In this document: one piece after another, positions 10,040-18,913 of the stretch
How positions within the stretch are numbered: position 1 is the first letter of the stretch
Layout of the letters: the number at the start of each line of letters is the position of its first letter
NCBI RefSeq assembly: GCF_016901835.1
Contig: NZ_JACJKX010000001.1
Coordinates: 62,001 to 126,000 of the forward strand
DNA length: 64,000 nucleotides
Source: Parasutterella secunda
GTDB taxonomy: Bacteria; Pseudomonadota; Gammaproteobacteria; Burkholderiales; Burkholderiaceae_F
Direction: 5' to 3'
The notes under the pieces: generated by a model
Databases searched by the model: none
What the model was told of the DNA's origin: nothing
Seen by the model: only the letters and a program-made list of their open reading frames with translations
Translations under genes and position numbers: made by a program

Positions 10040-11233
10040 TTATTGTATTCCGAAGATAGCTTTGAGACGTTGAAATTGACGGCGCCAGAAGTTGGATTTC
10101 TGAACATCATGCAATGCAACCAATTCACTCTTGGCAACGACTTTTTCATTAAAAGAAATGGTTATCTCACCAATTTTTTCCCCCTCTTTAATGGGGGCAA
10201 CCAAAGGATCCAATCGAGTCACCTTGGCTGAAAATCCCTTAATACCCTTTTGCAAAATAGCATCTCGCGGTAAAGTGACATAGACATTTTCTCTGACGCC
10301 TACTCGAACTTTTCCGTCATCGGTCAGTTCTACAGGGATTCGGTCAATCGTCTCCCAGGCCGGATAAAGTAATAAAGTTTTGTAATTATCTGCTCCCCAA
10401 TTCACTAATTTCATGGTGTCATCAGTATTTTGCCGGGATGTTTCAGCATTCATGACAACAGCTAACAGTTCTCTGGAAAAACGAGTGTCGGCTTCGAGAT
10501 AGTCACGGGAATAATAAATGACACTATTCCAATTTTTCATTTGAAAATTGGAACGGTGTAATCCTCTTATAGAATCTGTACGCCACAAAAATATATTGCT
10601 GTTATTGTGATCCAGCACGCCATTGTTGATGGTTTGAATGGTCCACATCTCATTTAATTGAGGACAATCGTTTAATAACGCATTAGCCAAAATCAGTGTG
10701 TCACGAGCGGTTGTGTACTGATTTTTGTCTTGAGTGCCGATCAAAGAGACGTAATGAGTATTGTTCATGCCAAGATTTTTGGCATTTTCATTCATTTTTG
10801 CGACAAATTGATCAATAGTTTTATAGGTACCTTCTGCAAGCGCAACTGCAGCGTCATTAGCTCCCATCACGGCGATAGCTTTTTGCAAATCTTCTACTCG
10901 AACTTTTTGATTAGGTTCAAGATAAAATCTTGCTGCGTTAAGTGGAGGGATAGATAAAGCATCATTGTTGACAGTGACGGATGTTCCTCTGTCAATCACT
11001 TTGTCTGCAATAGCTTTTTCGGCTGTGTAGAGCACCATCAACAAAACGCTGTTGCCGGGATTAAGGCGAGTGTCCGCATTTTTGTTGGCAAGTGTCGTGT
11101 TGGTTAACCGATCAACAAGAATCCATGATTGGGATTGAAGTTGTGGAGATGAAGCTGCGGAGGCAGTGTTTATAAAACCAAACGCAATACAAAGTAAAAT
11201 CAGCAGCTGTTTTATCATTCTGTGCAATATCAT
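10040..11233 (-). CDS. DacA/PBP5-like protein lacking all catalytic motifs (pseudoenzyme)
   Basis: 397 residues with a Sec signal ending TASA|A. End to end it resembles D-alanyl-D-alanine carboxypeptidases: an N-terminal penicillin-binding fold, a C-terminal PBP5-type beta domain (ENVYVTLPRDA onward) and an amphipathic C-terminal helix for membrane attachment. The three active-site motifs are gone. Where SxxK is expected the sequence reads PGNSVLL (residues 59-65, Ser to Asn61 and Lys to Leu64). Where SGN is expected it reads GAN (124-126). Where KTG is expected it reads HRS (226-228). Residues around each motif are still alignable, so this is substitution, not frameshift. It probably binds peptidoglycan or partners without hydrolysis. 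Synteny with DUF493 marks it as the dacA locus. Confidence 0.85.
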   Translation of the reverse strand: MILHRMIKQLLILLCIAFGFINTASAASSPQLQSQSWILVDRLTNTTLANKNADTRLNPGNSVLLMVLYTAEKAIADKVIDRGTSVTVNNDALSIPPLNAARFYLEPNQKVRVEDLQKAIAVMGANDAAVALAEGTYKTIDQFVAKMNENAKNLGMNNTHYVSLIGTQDKNQYTTARDTLILANALLNDCPQLNEMWTIQTINNGVLDHNNSNIFLWRTDSIRGLHRSNFQMKNWNSVIYYSRDYLEADTRFSRELLAVVMNAETSRQNTDDTMKLVNWGADNYKTLLLYPAWETIDRIPVELTDDGKVRVGVRENVYVTLPRDAILQKGIKGFSAKVTRLDPLVAPIKEGEKIGEITISFNEKVVAKSELVALHDVQKSNFWRRQFQRLKAIFGIQ

Positions 11234-11354
11234 AAGGGCTTATCAGAAAAAGCAGACTTCATTCTAGAGTAAGCGAATAATTTTAAAGGCTTTTTTAAAA
11301 AAAGTTACGACTCTTTGTAGAATTTTTCAGAAAATTTGAGAGAGCAGGAAAAAT

Positions 11355-12104
11355 ATGACTATTTCAGATCCCATTTCATACGAGTGTGTCAGTGAAACCG
11401 GGTCCACCAATTCTGATCTTTTAGAGAGAATCAGAAAAGAAGGGCTTTCTCACACAGTGGTTCTGAGAGCCCTCCGACAAACTCAAGGCAGAGGGACGAG
11501 AGGACGAACCTGGAGCGGGAATGTAGATTGCCTGATGTTTTCCGTGGCGATTCCGATCGGAAATAATCTTCAAATAATGTCAGGTATTACCTTGGCTATT
11601 GGCGCTCATGTCGTGCTGGCTTTAAGAAAAAGAGGAATCAACGCTGAAGTTAAATGGCCCAATGACATTTTGCTAAACGGGAAAAAATTAGCCGGTATTC
11701 TGGTCGAAAGTGCTAAGGGACCGAATCATCAGTACTCATTAGTGATCGGGATAGGTTTTAACTTAAAAACACAAAATTGTTCCTCTGACTATGGTCATGC
11801 AAGTTTGTCAGACGTTGGGTTGCCTACAATGGATTTTGATGCCCAATACTGGTTATCTATTTTGGTCGATGGCATATTGGAATCTGTCCGTGAAGTGAAC
11901 AATTGCGGCTTAGGACCGACAGTGGCACTCTGGGATAAAATTATGGCTTATAAAAATCAAGTGGTTTTGATTTTTGAGGAAGAAGAAGCCCCCTATGAGG
12001 CTACTTTGGTGGGAATTGATTCAAAGGGACATCTTTTAGTCCGCAGCGATAACGGGATAAAGACATTGATTTCCGGAACCATCAGTCTTCGATTAAAGAA
12101 ATGA
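11355..12104 (+). CDS. birA: Biotin--[acetyl-CoA-carboxylase] ligase
   Basis: 249 residues. Activates biotin as biotinyl-AMP and transfers it to the biotin carboxyl carrier protein. The biotin-binding motif GRGTRGRTWSG, the KWPNDILLNGKKLAGILVES block and a C-terminal SH3-like domain are present. The N-terminal DNA-binding domain of E. coli BirA is missing, so this is a monofunctional ligase and not a bio-operon repressor. ATG is preceded by AGGAAAAAT. It overlaps coaX by four bases (ATGA), and coaX in turn overlaps the SPOR gene, giving a tight three-gene operon. Confidence 0.92.
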   Translation: MTISDPISYECVSETGSTNSDLLERIRKEGLSHTVVLRALRQTQGRGTRGRTWSGNVDCLMFSVAIPIGNNLQIMSGITLAIGAHVVLALRKRGINAEVKWPNDILLNGKKLAGILVESAKGPNHQYSLVIGIGFNLKTQNCSSDYGHASLSDVGLPTMDFDAQYWLSILVDGILESVREVNNCGLGPTVALWDKIMAYKNQVVLIFEEEEAPYEATLVGIDSKGHLLVRSDNGIKTLISGTISLRLKK

Positions 12105-12865
12105 ATTTATTAATTGATTTAGGAAATACTGCGCTGAAATGGGCAACTTCGGATGATCCCGAATCCCCTCATACCATTGTGCATGGGGGGTCTCATCACT
12201 TTTTTGAAAAATTACGCAATGCGTTGAAAGAAAAACCCTTTGCACACGTTTACGGCTGTTACGTGACTTCCAGAGATTTAACGCTGTCGGTAACCAGACT
12301 GATCGAGTCTTTCGGAATAAAAGTGACTTGGTTAAAAGCCCAAGATTGTTTTAACGGTCCATTTTCCCTAGTGAATTCTTATAAAACGCCTGTGCAATTG
12401 GGGTCTGACCGTTGGCATGCCGCTATTGGAGCCATCAGTTTTTTACCTTCTCAACCTCTGTTAGTTGTTCATGTAGGGACCGCAACGACTGTTGATTGCG
12501 TTTTTCCGAAAGACGGGAAGATGATTTTTGCAGGCGGACGCATTGCGCCCGGTGTAGTCTTGATGCGGGACAGTTTGGTGACGGGGACGGCGACATTGCC
12601 TAAAGCCGATGGTGATTATGAAGATTTTCCAACCGATACCATGACTGCAATCGTGACCGGAATTGTTGATTCACAATTAGGTTTGATAGAAAGAGGGATG
12701 CGGGTGATGCAGTCACATGGTTTTGAACCCACTCTGGTACTGGCCGGTGGAGCGGCAAGCCGTTTTGCCCCTTATTTAAAAAAAGAATTTCCTAAAAGTA
12801 TCGTCAAACACAATTTGGTTTTGAGGGGTTTGGCTTTGCGGGCGGAAAGCGAGATGCTGGCATGA
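12101..12865 (+). CDS. coaX: Type III pantothenate kinase
   Basis: 254 residues; first step of coenzyme A synthesis, ATP-dependent phosphorylation of pantothenate. The ASKHA fold shows in LLIDLGNTALKWA at the N-terminus, the GSDRWHAAIGA pantothenate-site motif and HVGTATTVDCV with the catalytic Asp. Type III enzymes are insensitive to CoA feedback and lack a P-loop, as here. The gene overlaps birA and the SPOR gene by four bases each. The birA-coaX pairing is common in Betaproteobacteria. Confidence 0.93.
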   Translation: MNLLIDLGNTALKWATSDDPESPHTIVHGGSHHFFEKLRNALKEKPFAHVYGCYVTSRDLTLSVTRLIESFGIKVTWLKAQDCFNGPFSLVNSYKTPVQLGSDRWHAAIGAISFLPSQPLLVVHVGTATTVDCVFPKDGKMIFAGGRIAPGVVLMRDSLVTGTATLPKADGDYEDFPTDTMTAIVTGIVDSQLGLIERGMRVMQSHGFEPTLVLAGGAASRFAPYLKKEFPKSIVKHNLVLRGLALRAESEMLA

Positions 12866-13680
12866 GAAATTTTGCAATTATTTTGTGTTTAATTTGTGCC
12901 GGCATTTATGGCTGGGATGCATTTGAAAAATGGTTGGACATGTCCGATGAAGCGTCTTTAAGCTCAGGGGGTGTTTCTCATAAACAGCCGGAAGTTTTTC
13001 CTTCGGCTATGAAAAATATTGTCCCGATTCACGATGTGAATCAATATATTGCTCGTGAAAAAGCCTTATCGGAGCAAAAATTTCAAAGGCAAGAACAACT
13101 TCGACAGGCTTTGTTGGAACAACAGCAAAAGCAACAGGAGCAAGAAAAAGCTGCTCGCTCATCTGTACCGCCCATTCCGATTCCTAATCAGGAGAACGTC
13201 GACTTAAGAACTGAACCGCAATCATTTTGCTTTAAGGTCGGACCTGTTTCTACAGCAAAATTACCATCGATAAATCGTTCGATAGAGCGGGCCGGGTTAT
13301 TAGAAGCTGTTCGGGTGGAGTCTATTTTGTCGGCGGATTCTTTTGTCGTATTTATTATTCCGACTTCGACACAAAAAGGTGCTCAGGCTTTGGCCCAACA
13401 GATGAAAAAAAAGGGTTTCCAGAATGCTTCGGTAATTACCAAGGGACCTTTGCTCAACGCCGTGCAACTGGGAGAGTTTTCTAATGAAGAGCAGGCTCAG
13501 TTTTTTTTTGAGCAAGCTAAAGCCCGCCTGAATATGAGTGACTTACGTGTCACACGAATGATCGGACAACCGACTGAACAAGTAAACCTGATTTTTTCCT
13601 CATTAACCGATTCGCAGGTTCAAGCTTTAAGAAGGGTTTGCAGTGAAAACCGACAAACCCTTCAATCCTGCGAGTTTTAG
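12862..13680 (+). CDS. SPOR-like membrane-anchored protein
   Basis: 272 residues. A single N-terminal membrane segment (residues 3-18) is followed by a Gln/Glu-rich coiled stretch (about 68-98) and a Pro-rich linker. A C-terminal domain (about 120-235) resembles a SPOR fold: FCFKVGPVSTAK, FVVFIIPTSTQKGAQALAQQMKKKG and AVQLGEFSNEEQAQFFFEQAK are the paired strands and helices. SPOR domains bind denuded septal glycan. The divergence is high, so a role at the septum is inferred. It overlaps coaX by four bases and converges with the HIT gene, overlapping its end by four bases. Confidence 0.7.
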   Translation: MRNFAIILCLICAGIYGWDAFEKWLDMSDEASLSSGGVSHKQPEVFPSAMKNIVPIHDVNQYIAREKALSEQKFQRQEQLRQALLEQQQKQQEQEKAARSSVPPIPIPNQENVDLRTEPQSFCFKVGPVSTAKLPSINRSIERAGLLEAVRVESILSADSFVVFIIPTSTQKGAQALAQQMKKKGFQNASVITKGPLLNAVQLGEFSNEEQAQFFFEQAKARLNMSDLRVTRMIGQPTEQVNLIFSSLTDSQVQALRRVCSENRQTLQSCEF

Positions 13681-14102
13681 GATAGTCCTTGCAACACTAC
13701 AGCCAATTGCTCCGCGGTGTGCTGTGCCAGTGTGTGCAGTTGTTGCAATCTGCTATCGGAGACCTCACGCTGTTTAGGCCCCCAAATTGATTCGGGAAAA
13801 TGGGAATCATCCTGATATCGAGCAATGAGATGCCAGTGTAAGTGGGGAACCATGTTGCCGAACTGTGCCCAGTTCATTTTGTCGGGTTTCATTTGTTCAC
13901 GAACGACCTTTTCAACTATCAATAAGACCCACAGAAGTAATTGCTGATCTTTTTCAGACAGATCGGACATCTCAGCCACATGTTCATTCCATATCACACG
14001 GAAATAACCCGGAAAGTTATGATCATGAACTTGAATGACCCGCAGTTTTTCATTTTTCCAAATAACGTTCTCGTTTTCAGGATGACATAAAACGCAGTTC
14101 AC
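13677..14102 (-). CDS. HIT-family nucleotide-binding hydrolase
   Basis: 141 residues from a GTG at 14102, chosen because AAGGAG lies six bases upstream; longer in-frame starts run into the preceding gene. The histidine triad HLHWHL near residue 100 marks the active site of HIT hydrolases or transferases acting on nucleotidyl conjugates. The N-terminal CxxC (CVLC) may bind zinc. FPGYFRVIWNEHVAEMSDLS and NWAQFGNMVPHLHWHLI match the bacterial HIT group. It lies 10 bases after a small unknown gene and is probably transcribed with it and the M20 peptidase gene. Confidence 0.85.
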   Translation of the reverse strand: MNCVLCHPENENVIWKNEKLRVIQVHDHNFPGYFRVIWNEHVAEMSDLSEKDQQLLLWVLLIVEKVVREQMKPDKMNWAQFGNMVPHLHWHLIARYQDDSHFPESIWGPKQREVSDSRLQQLHTLAQHTAEQLAVVLQGLS

Positions 14103-14112
14103 GATAATCTCC

Positions 14113-14367
14113 TTAGTGGATAGGCCGATAGTAAGAGCCGGATTGAATAGTGTCTCCCTCAATCAGTTCCACACCGCCAGCTCCATCATCGACCAGACGG
14201 TAATCCCATTTTTTTCGTCCGCTCGAATCTTCAAGCCAAACCGCCACAGGCCAATCCAGTTCATCTAAATTACTGTTGATATAGTCTTTTGCCTCTAAAA
14301 CGGTTGCGAAGTTTTCAACAAAATCTCCGTAATCCACGATCACCTCAGTGACCACATCCCGTCTCAT
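14113..14367 (-). CDS. Small unknown protein
   Basis: 84 residues from the ATG at 14367 (GGAG about seven bases upstream, overlapping the end of the M20 gene). I do not recognise it. It is acidic, without membrane segment or signal peptide. It contains EVIVDYGDFVENFATVLEAKDYI, a likely strand-helix unit, and a Trp-rich middle (WPVAVWLEDSSGRKKWDY). It is packed between the M20 dipeptidase (2 bases) and the HIT gene (10 bases), and both junctions show good ribosome binding sites, so it is very probably a real gene. Confidence 0.65.
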   Translation of the reverse strand: MRRDVVTEVIVDYGDFVENFATVLEAKDYINSNLDELDWPVAVWLEDSSGRKKWDYRLVDDGAGGVELIEGDTIQSGSYYRPIH

Positions 14368-14369
14368 AA

Positions 14370-15779
14370 CTATTCTCCACAACTGCGATGAATGGCATCG
14401 GCCATCACGGCGGTCAACTTCTTCGTATATTCAATATCGAGAGACTCGTTGGGAGCGTGAGCGTTTGATTGAGGACCTAATACGCCGGTTAAAACAAAGG
14501 CTCCTTCAGGGAACAGCTCTTCAAAAGTATTGATAATGGGAATGGAGCCGCCCTGTCCCAGGAATACGGCTTCCTTGCCGAAAATAGCTCGGGCCGATTC
14601 ATTAAATTGGTTTTCGACTTCCTTGGCGTTATCTTTTGCTGTCCATCCAGGGTGATTTTCCGGATATTGCCAGGTGACTTGGCAACCATAAGGAATATTG
14701 CGGGTCAGCGCATGAGCAATATCTTTTTCAGCTGCCGAGAAGTCAATGTCCGGGGGTAATCTCATGGAAACTCGGAGGGCGACAGAGCTTTGAATGACGT
14801 TACCGGCATCTTCAATTCTGGGTAATCCGTCCATGCCCGTGATGGTAAGAGCCGGTTTCCAGGTTTCCTGAACTAAAATTTCATGGTTTGTAGTGCATTT
14901 TGTATGGACACCTGGCAACAAAGGTGCATGATTCCAAACTAAATCCCCTAAGACATCGGCTGCTCTTTTGAGCTGGTCAATACGTCGTTGGGGAATATCG
15001 GCATAACAGGACGAAATTTTCACAAACCCTGAGATCGGATCATGCAAGCGGGCAACAAGAGCCTGAGCAATCGCAAAGGGATCAGGAACCATACCTGAGT
15101 ACGTTCCCGAATGTACGCCGTAATGCATACTTTGTACCCGTAATGTGCCTGAAATGACGCCGCGTACAGACGTACTCAACCAAACATGTTCGTAATCACC
15201 GCAATGATTATCGAGAATGATAAAAAATTTAGGTTTACCGAAACGGTCTTTCAGTTTCTTTAGGAAATAAGGCAAGTCATTGGAGCCGGACTCTTCCTGA
15301 GTTTCAAAAATACCCACTATGCGAGGATGAGAAAGATTGAGCGCTTTCAAACCATACACGCAAGTAATCATTGAAAATAGGCTATAACCGTCATCGGCTG
15401 CGCCTCGACCATACAATTTTCCGTTTTCCACAACCGGGGTCCAAGGTCCCAAGCCTTCTCTCCAACCGCCGGCTTCCGGTTGCTTATCCAAATGACCGTA
15501 AAAAACTACGGTTTCGGATTGATTCTGAACAGTTCCAGGGATATCCACTAACAGACAAGGAGTTTTTCCCTCTTCTCGAATGATTTCTGTTTGAGCCTGA
15601 GGTAAAACCTTCTTGATCCATTCTTGTCCGAGCTCACAACACTCATCTAAAAAACCGTGTTCTTTCCAGAGTCGGTCATAGGCTGTAGATTTTGCAGGGA
15701 TACGGATATAGCGCATGAGAGCCGGTTGAGCTTCGGACTCCCAAAATTGATTGATGACTTCTTGTAATTGCATTTTCAA
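14370..15779 (-). CDS. M20-family metallodipeptidase
   Basis: 469 residues; cytosolic zinc dipeptidase of the carnosinase/CNDP-like M20 branch. Metal and catalytic residues are in place: YGHLDKQPE (metal His and catalytic Asp), GRGAADDGYS (bridging Asp) and ETQEESGS (general-base Glu). A lid dimerisation domain occupies about residues 210-370. QGGSIPIINTFEELFP near the end is typical. It would release amino acids from dipeptides, fitting an amino-acid-using gut bacterium. It follows rlpA by four bases and leads the small unknown gene and HIT gene. Confidence 0.88.
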   Translation of the reverse strand: MKMQLQEVINQFWESEAQPALMRYIRIPAKSTAYDRLWKEHGFLDECCELGQEWIKKVLPQAQTEIIREEGKTPCLLVDIPGTVQNQSETVVFYGHLDKQPEAGGWREGLGPWTPVVENGKLYGRGAADDGYSLFSMITCVYGLKALNLSHPRIVGIFETQEESGSNDLPYFLKKLKDRFGKPKFFIILDNHCGDYEHVWLSTSVRGVISGTLRVQSMHYGVHSGTYSGMVPDPFAIAQALVARLHDPISGFVKISSCYADIPQRRIDQLKRAADVLGDLVWNHAPLLPGVHTKCTTNHEILVQETWKPALTITGMDGLPRIEDAGNVIQSSVALRVSMRLPPDIDFSAAEKDIAHALTRNIPYGCQVTWQYPENHPGWTAKDNAKEVENQFNESARAIFGKEAVFLGQGGSIPIINTFEELFPEGAFVLTGVLGPQSNAHAPNESLDIEYTKKLTAVMADAIHRSCGE

Positions 15780-15783
15780 CTTC

Positions 15784-16905
15784 CTAAGGAATTTGAACAG
15801 GGACTAGTTTTTTACCGAGTCTATTACCCAAAGCAGAGGCCTGTTGTAAAGCTTCGTCTTTAGAAGCATACTGACCTACCGTCACCCTGTAGAGGTTACC
15901 ATCCGGGTAGATAACAGTCGGCAGATTAAGTTGCGTCTGAACCGTTTGGGCGTAATTTCGAGCATTGGCTTCCGAGCCAAATGCTCCGAGTTGAATACAC
16001 CATTGAGTGGCCGAAGAAGAGGAGGCAACATCAGTATTGATCAGATCGACTTCGGTGCTGACCATTTCGTTTTTGGCAGCTTCGGTTAAGTTTACGGCTC
16101 CTGCCAGATCATCGGGAACATCATCCAGTCTGAAAGAGGTAGCCGGGGAAGACTCGACCACAATTGTGTTGGGCTGAATCGATTTTTGAGTGTTTTGAGG
16201 CAGTTGCGACGGGTTTTGACTTTGGTTTTGGTTTATTGTCTTGGCAACATTGGCTGCAACACCGATCACACTGGCGATAGCGGCAATGTCAGCACTGTTA
16301 TCACTGACTTTGCTGTCATCAATAAGTTTGATCAATCCGCCGGAAGAGGCAGGAATGCGCCCGTTTTTAATATCAGCCATTCGAATACGCTCGACCTTCA
16401 CGGGAGCGGTTCCGTTTTTTACGTAACCTAATTTGCTGGCTGCTGCGTAGGAAAGATCGATGATACGATCGTCCACAAACGGGCCTCGGTCATTGACTCT
16501 GACAATGACGCTCTTACCGTTTTTAAGATTGGTCACCTTGGCGTAACTTGGCAACTCCATGGTTTTATGAGCGGCTGTCATGGCGTACATATTGTAGATT
16601 TCACCGGTTGAAGTTTTTCGACCATGAAATTTTTTCCCGTACCAGGAGGCCGTTCCTCTTTCAGTCATAGGTTTGTCGCCGGTTACCGGAACGTAACGCC
16701 TTCCACCGATTACATAAGGTTTGTTGGCTCCGCTGTGCGGTTTTTCATATTTTGGAACAGCGTCAGGCAAATGACTGTAATTTGAATCAGCAAAAAATCC
16801 GGACGGAGGCCCATCGTCTTGATAATAACCCCCGCTTGAACAGGATGATAAGGCGAGAACAGAGGCAATAACTGCCAGTCCTGTAAACAGTGGAAACTTA
16901 GCCAT
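15784..16905 (-). CDS. rlpA: RlpA septal lipoprotein (lytic transglycosylase, SPOR domain)
   Basis: 373 residues. Lipoprotein signal with lipobox LSSC (Cys near residue 22), then a double-psi beta-barrel domain (about residues 80-175) and a C-terminal SPOR domain (from WCIQLGAFGSEANARNYAQ). RlpA cleaves denuded glycan strands at the septum. The barrel keeps GTASWYGKKFHGRKTSTGE and VRVNDRGPF, which hold the residues important for activity. The linker is Gln/Asn/Ser-rich. It heads a minus-strand group with the M20 peptidase. Confidence 0.92.
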   Translation of the reverse strand: MAKFPLFTGLAVIASVLALSSCSSGGYYQDDGPPSGFFADSNYSHLPDAVPKYEKPHSGANKPYVIGGRRYVPVTGDKPMTERGTASWYGKKFHGRKTSTGEIYNMYAMTAAHKTMELPSYAKVTNLKNGKSVIVRVNDRGPFVDDRIIDLSYAAASKLGYVKNGTAPVKVERIRMADIKNGRIPASSGGLIKLIDDSKVSDNSADIAAIASVIGVAANVAKTINQNQSQNPSQLPQNTQKSIQPNTIVVESSPATSFRLDDVPDDLAGAVNLTEAAKNEMVSTEVDLINTDVASSSSATQWCIQLGAFGSEANARNYAQTVQTQLNLPTVIYPDGNLYRVTVGQYASKDEALQQASALGNRLGKKLVPVQIP

Positions 16906-17057
16906 AACTTTGGAAAATCAGGATAGTGGATTGATTATTGCCCAAGTTTTTCTTAAAAGCAAAGCCGGAAACACGGTGATACCTTAATTTTTTGAAGGTT
17001 GATTCGGATGAAAAATGAAACTCAAAGTCATTTAAAAAGGTTGGAAAATCATTAAAA

Positions 17058-17087
17058 TTGACCAGTTAGCCATCTATTCGGTCTACT
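17058..17087 (+). promoter_or_regulatory. Probable sigma-70 promoter of gatCAB
   Basis: TTGACC at 17058-17063 and TCTACT at 17082-17087 are separated by 18 bases, 66 bases upstream of the gatC start, in the 247-base gap between the divergent rlpA and gatC genes. The -35 box is near-consensus; the -10 box has four of six matches. Confidence 0.5.
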
Positions 17088-17152
17088 GAGAACTGAGGGT
17101 GGTTTGTTTTATGACAAGAGCGGGACCGTTCCCGTTCATACTGGAATTATCT

Positions 17153-17440
17153 ATGACTTTGGCTCTTGAAGACATTCGTCGAATTGCCAACCTCGGTCAC
17201 CTTGAACTCAATGACCAAGAGGCAGAGCGCATGCAAGGCGAATTGAACAATATTTTCAAAATGATTGAACGCATTCAGGCTGTGGATACCGAAGGGGTAG
17301 AACCGATGCCTCATCCTCACGATGGCTCTCAACGTCTGCGTGACGATATTGTGCGAGAAGTCAACGATCGTGAAAACAACATGAAAAATGCCCCTGAACA
17401 AGCAGAGGGTCATTTCTTGGTTCCGCAGGTGATTGAATAA
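17153..17440 (+). CDS. gatC: Asp-tRNA(Asn)/Glu-tRNA(Gln) amidotransferase subunit C
   Basis: 95 residues from the ATG at 17153; an upstream in-frame ATG at 17111 would add a non-conserved hydrophobic stub. GatC wraps around the GatA-GatB interface and stabilises the amidotransferase that turns misacylated Glu-tRNA(Gln) or Asp-tRNA(Asn) into the correct species. The N-terminal pattern IRRIANLGHLELNDQE and the RLRDDIV segment are typical. It overlaps gatA by one base. Confidence 0.93.
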   Translation: MTLALEDIRRIANLGHLELNDQEAERMQGELNNIFKMIERIQAVDTEGVEPMPHPHDGSQRLRDDIVREVNDRENNMKNAPEQAEGHFLVPQVIE

Positions 17441-18900
17441 TGGCAAACGAACTTTTTCACGCTTCTGTCGTCGAGCTCAGCGACAAGCTTGCCCGTAAGG
17501 AAGTCTCGGCAGTTGAATTGGCCCAAGTCTATCTGGACCGTATTGAGCAAAACAAAGATCTGAATGCTTTTCTGGATGTTCGTCCTGAAGTGACATTGGA
17601 GCAGGCCCGTCAGGCCGATAAGCGCATTGCAAACGCAACCGCAGGCCGTTTGACCGGTATTCCAATTGCACATAAGGACCTTTTTGTGACCAAGCAATGG
17701 GCAACAACAGCAGCCAGTAAGATGCTTGAGGGCTACATGAGTCCCTTTGATGCTACTGTTGTCGAAAATTTAGATCGTGCCGGTATGGTTTGCCTGGGTA
17801 AGCTCAATTGTGATGAGTTTGCAATGGGGAGCGGAAACGAAAATTCCGCCTTCGGTAATGTGTTGAATCCTTGGAACAAAGATTGTGTACCGGGTGGTTC
17901 TTCCGGTGGCTCCTCAAGTTGTGTGGCAGCCAGCCTGGCGCCGGTAGCAACGGGTACCGATACCGGCGGCTCTATTCGTGAACCGGCAGTCTTTACCGGT
18001 GTAACGGGGTTAAAGCCGACTTATGGTCGCCCCAGCCGTTATGGTGTTATTGCCTTTGCTTCCAGTCTTGATACTCCGGGGCTTCTGGCTCGCTCTGCTG
18101 AGGATTGCGCTTGGGTTCTCAATGAAATGATTGAGTTTGACCCGAAAGATTCAACTTGCGTTGATTTACCCAAGGAAGATTTCACGCGTTGCCTTGGCAT
18201 GAGTATGGACGGCGTGAAAATCGGCGTGCCCCGTAAGTGGTTTGCCGAAGGGTTGGACGAGGAGCTTGCTGCCAGTATCGAAGAGGCCATTCAGACTTAC
18301 GAGAAAATGGGAGCCAAAATCGTTGACATTGAGTTGCCGACGGTTGATTTAGGCGTGCCCGTTTACTACGTTGTGGCCTGTGCCGAAGCTTCCTCCAACC
18401 TGAGCCGCTATGACGGAGTGCGATACGGTTACCGTGCCAAACACTACAGCGACATTCAGGACATGATCAAACGCAGTCGTTCGGAGGCTTTAGGTCCGGA
18501 ACCTCAGCGTCGTATTATGATCGGTACCTATGTGCTTTCTCACGGCTACTACGATGCCTATTACATCAAGGCGCAACGTGTTCGTCGCTTGATTGCCAAC
18601 GAGCTCAATGGTGTTTGCAAGGAAGTTGACGCCATCATCAGTCCGGCAGCAACCGGTCCTGCCTATCATTTCGGAGAAAAGAGTAATCCGGTTCAGGCCT
18701 ATTTAAGTGACCTTTATACCATCCCGGTTTCGTTGGCGGGTCTGCCCGGTATCGGCATGCCCTGTGGTATTCACTCCAGTGGTCTGCCTCTCGGTTTTCA
18801 GTTGGTGAGTGCTCGTTTTAATGAAGCTAAGCTTTTAGGTATCGCTCATCGTTATCAGTGTGAAACGGATTGGCATAAGCGTATTCCGGCCGGTTACTGA
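17440..18900 (+). CDS. gatA: Asp-tRNA(Asn)/Glu-tRNA(Gln) amidotransferase subunit A
   Basis: 486 residues, full length for GatA. Amidase subunit that releases ammonia from glutamine. The amidase-signature triad is visible: Lys in PIAHKDLF, the cis-Ser in GGSSGGSSS and the nucleophile Ser in [11 protein letters not shown]. The ATG overlaps the gatC stop (TAATG). Presence of gatCAB implies that this organism makes Gln-tRNA and/or Asn-tRNA by the indirect route. Confidence 0.97.
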   Translation: MANELFHASVVELSDKLARKEVSAVELAQVYLDRIEQNKDLNAFLDVRPEVTLEQARQADKRIANATAGRLTGIPIAHKDLFVTKQWATTAASKMLEGYMSPFDATVVENLDRAGMVCLGKLNCDEFAMGSGNENSAFGNVLNPWNKDCVPGGSSGGSSSCVAASLAPVATGTDTGGSIREPAVFTGVTGLKPTYGRPSRYGVIAFASSLDTPGLLARSAEDCAWVLNEMIEFDPKDSTCVDLPKEDFTRCLGMSMDGVKIGVPRKWFAEGLDEELAASIEEAIQTYEKMGAKIVDIELPTVDLGVPVYYVVACAEASSNLSRYDGVRYGYRAKHYSDIQDMIKRSRSEALGPEPQRRIMIGTYVLSHGYYDAYYIKAQRVRRLIANELNGVCKEVDAIISPAATGPAYHFGEKSNPVQAYLSDLYTIPVSLAGLPGIGMPCGIHSSGLPLGFQLVSARFNEAKLLGIAHRYQCETDWHKRIPAGY

Positions 18901-18913
18901 TAGGGGAAGAATT

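Noticed and set aside
10040-11233. Frameshift or pseudogene as the cause of the missing DacA motifs
   Set aside because: The frame is open for 397 codons and the flanking residues of each motif align, so the motifs are substituted and not lost by frameshift.
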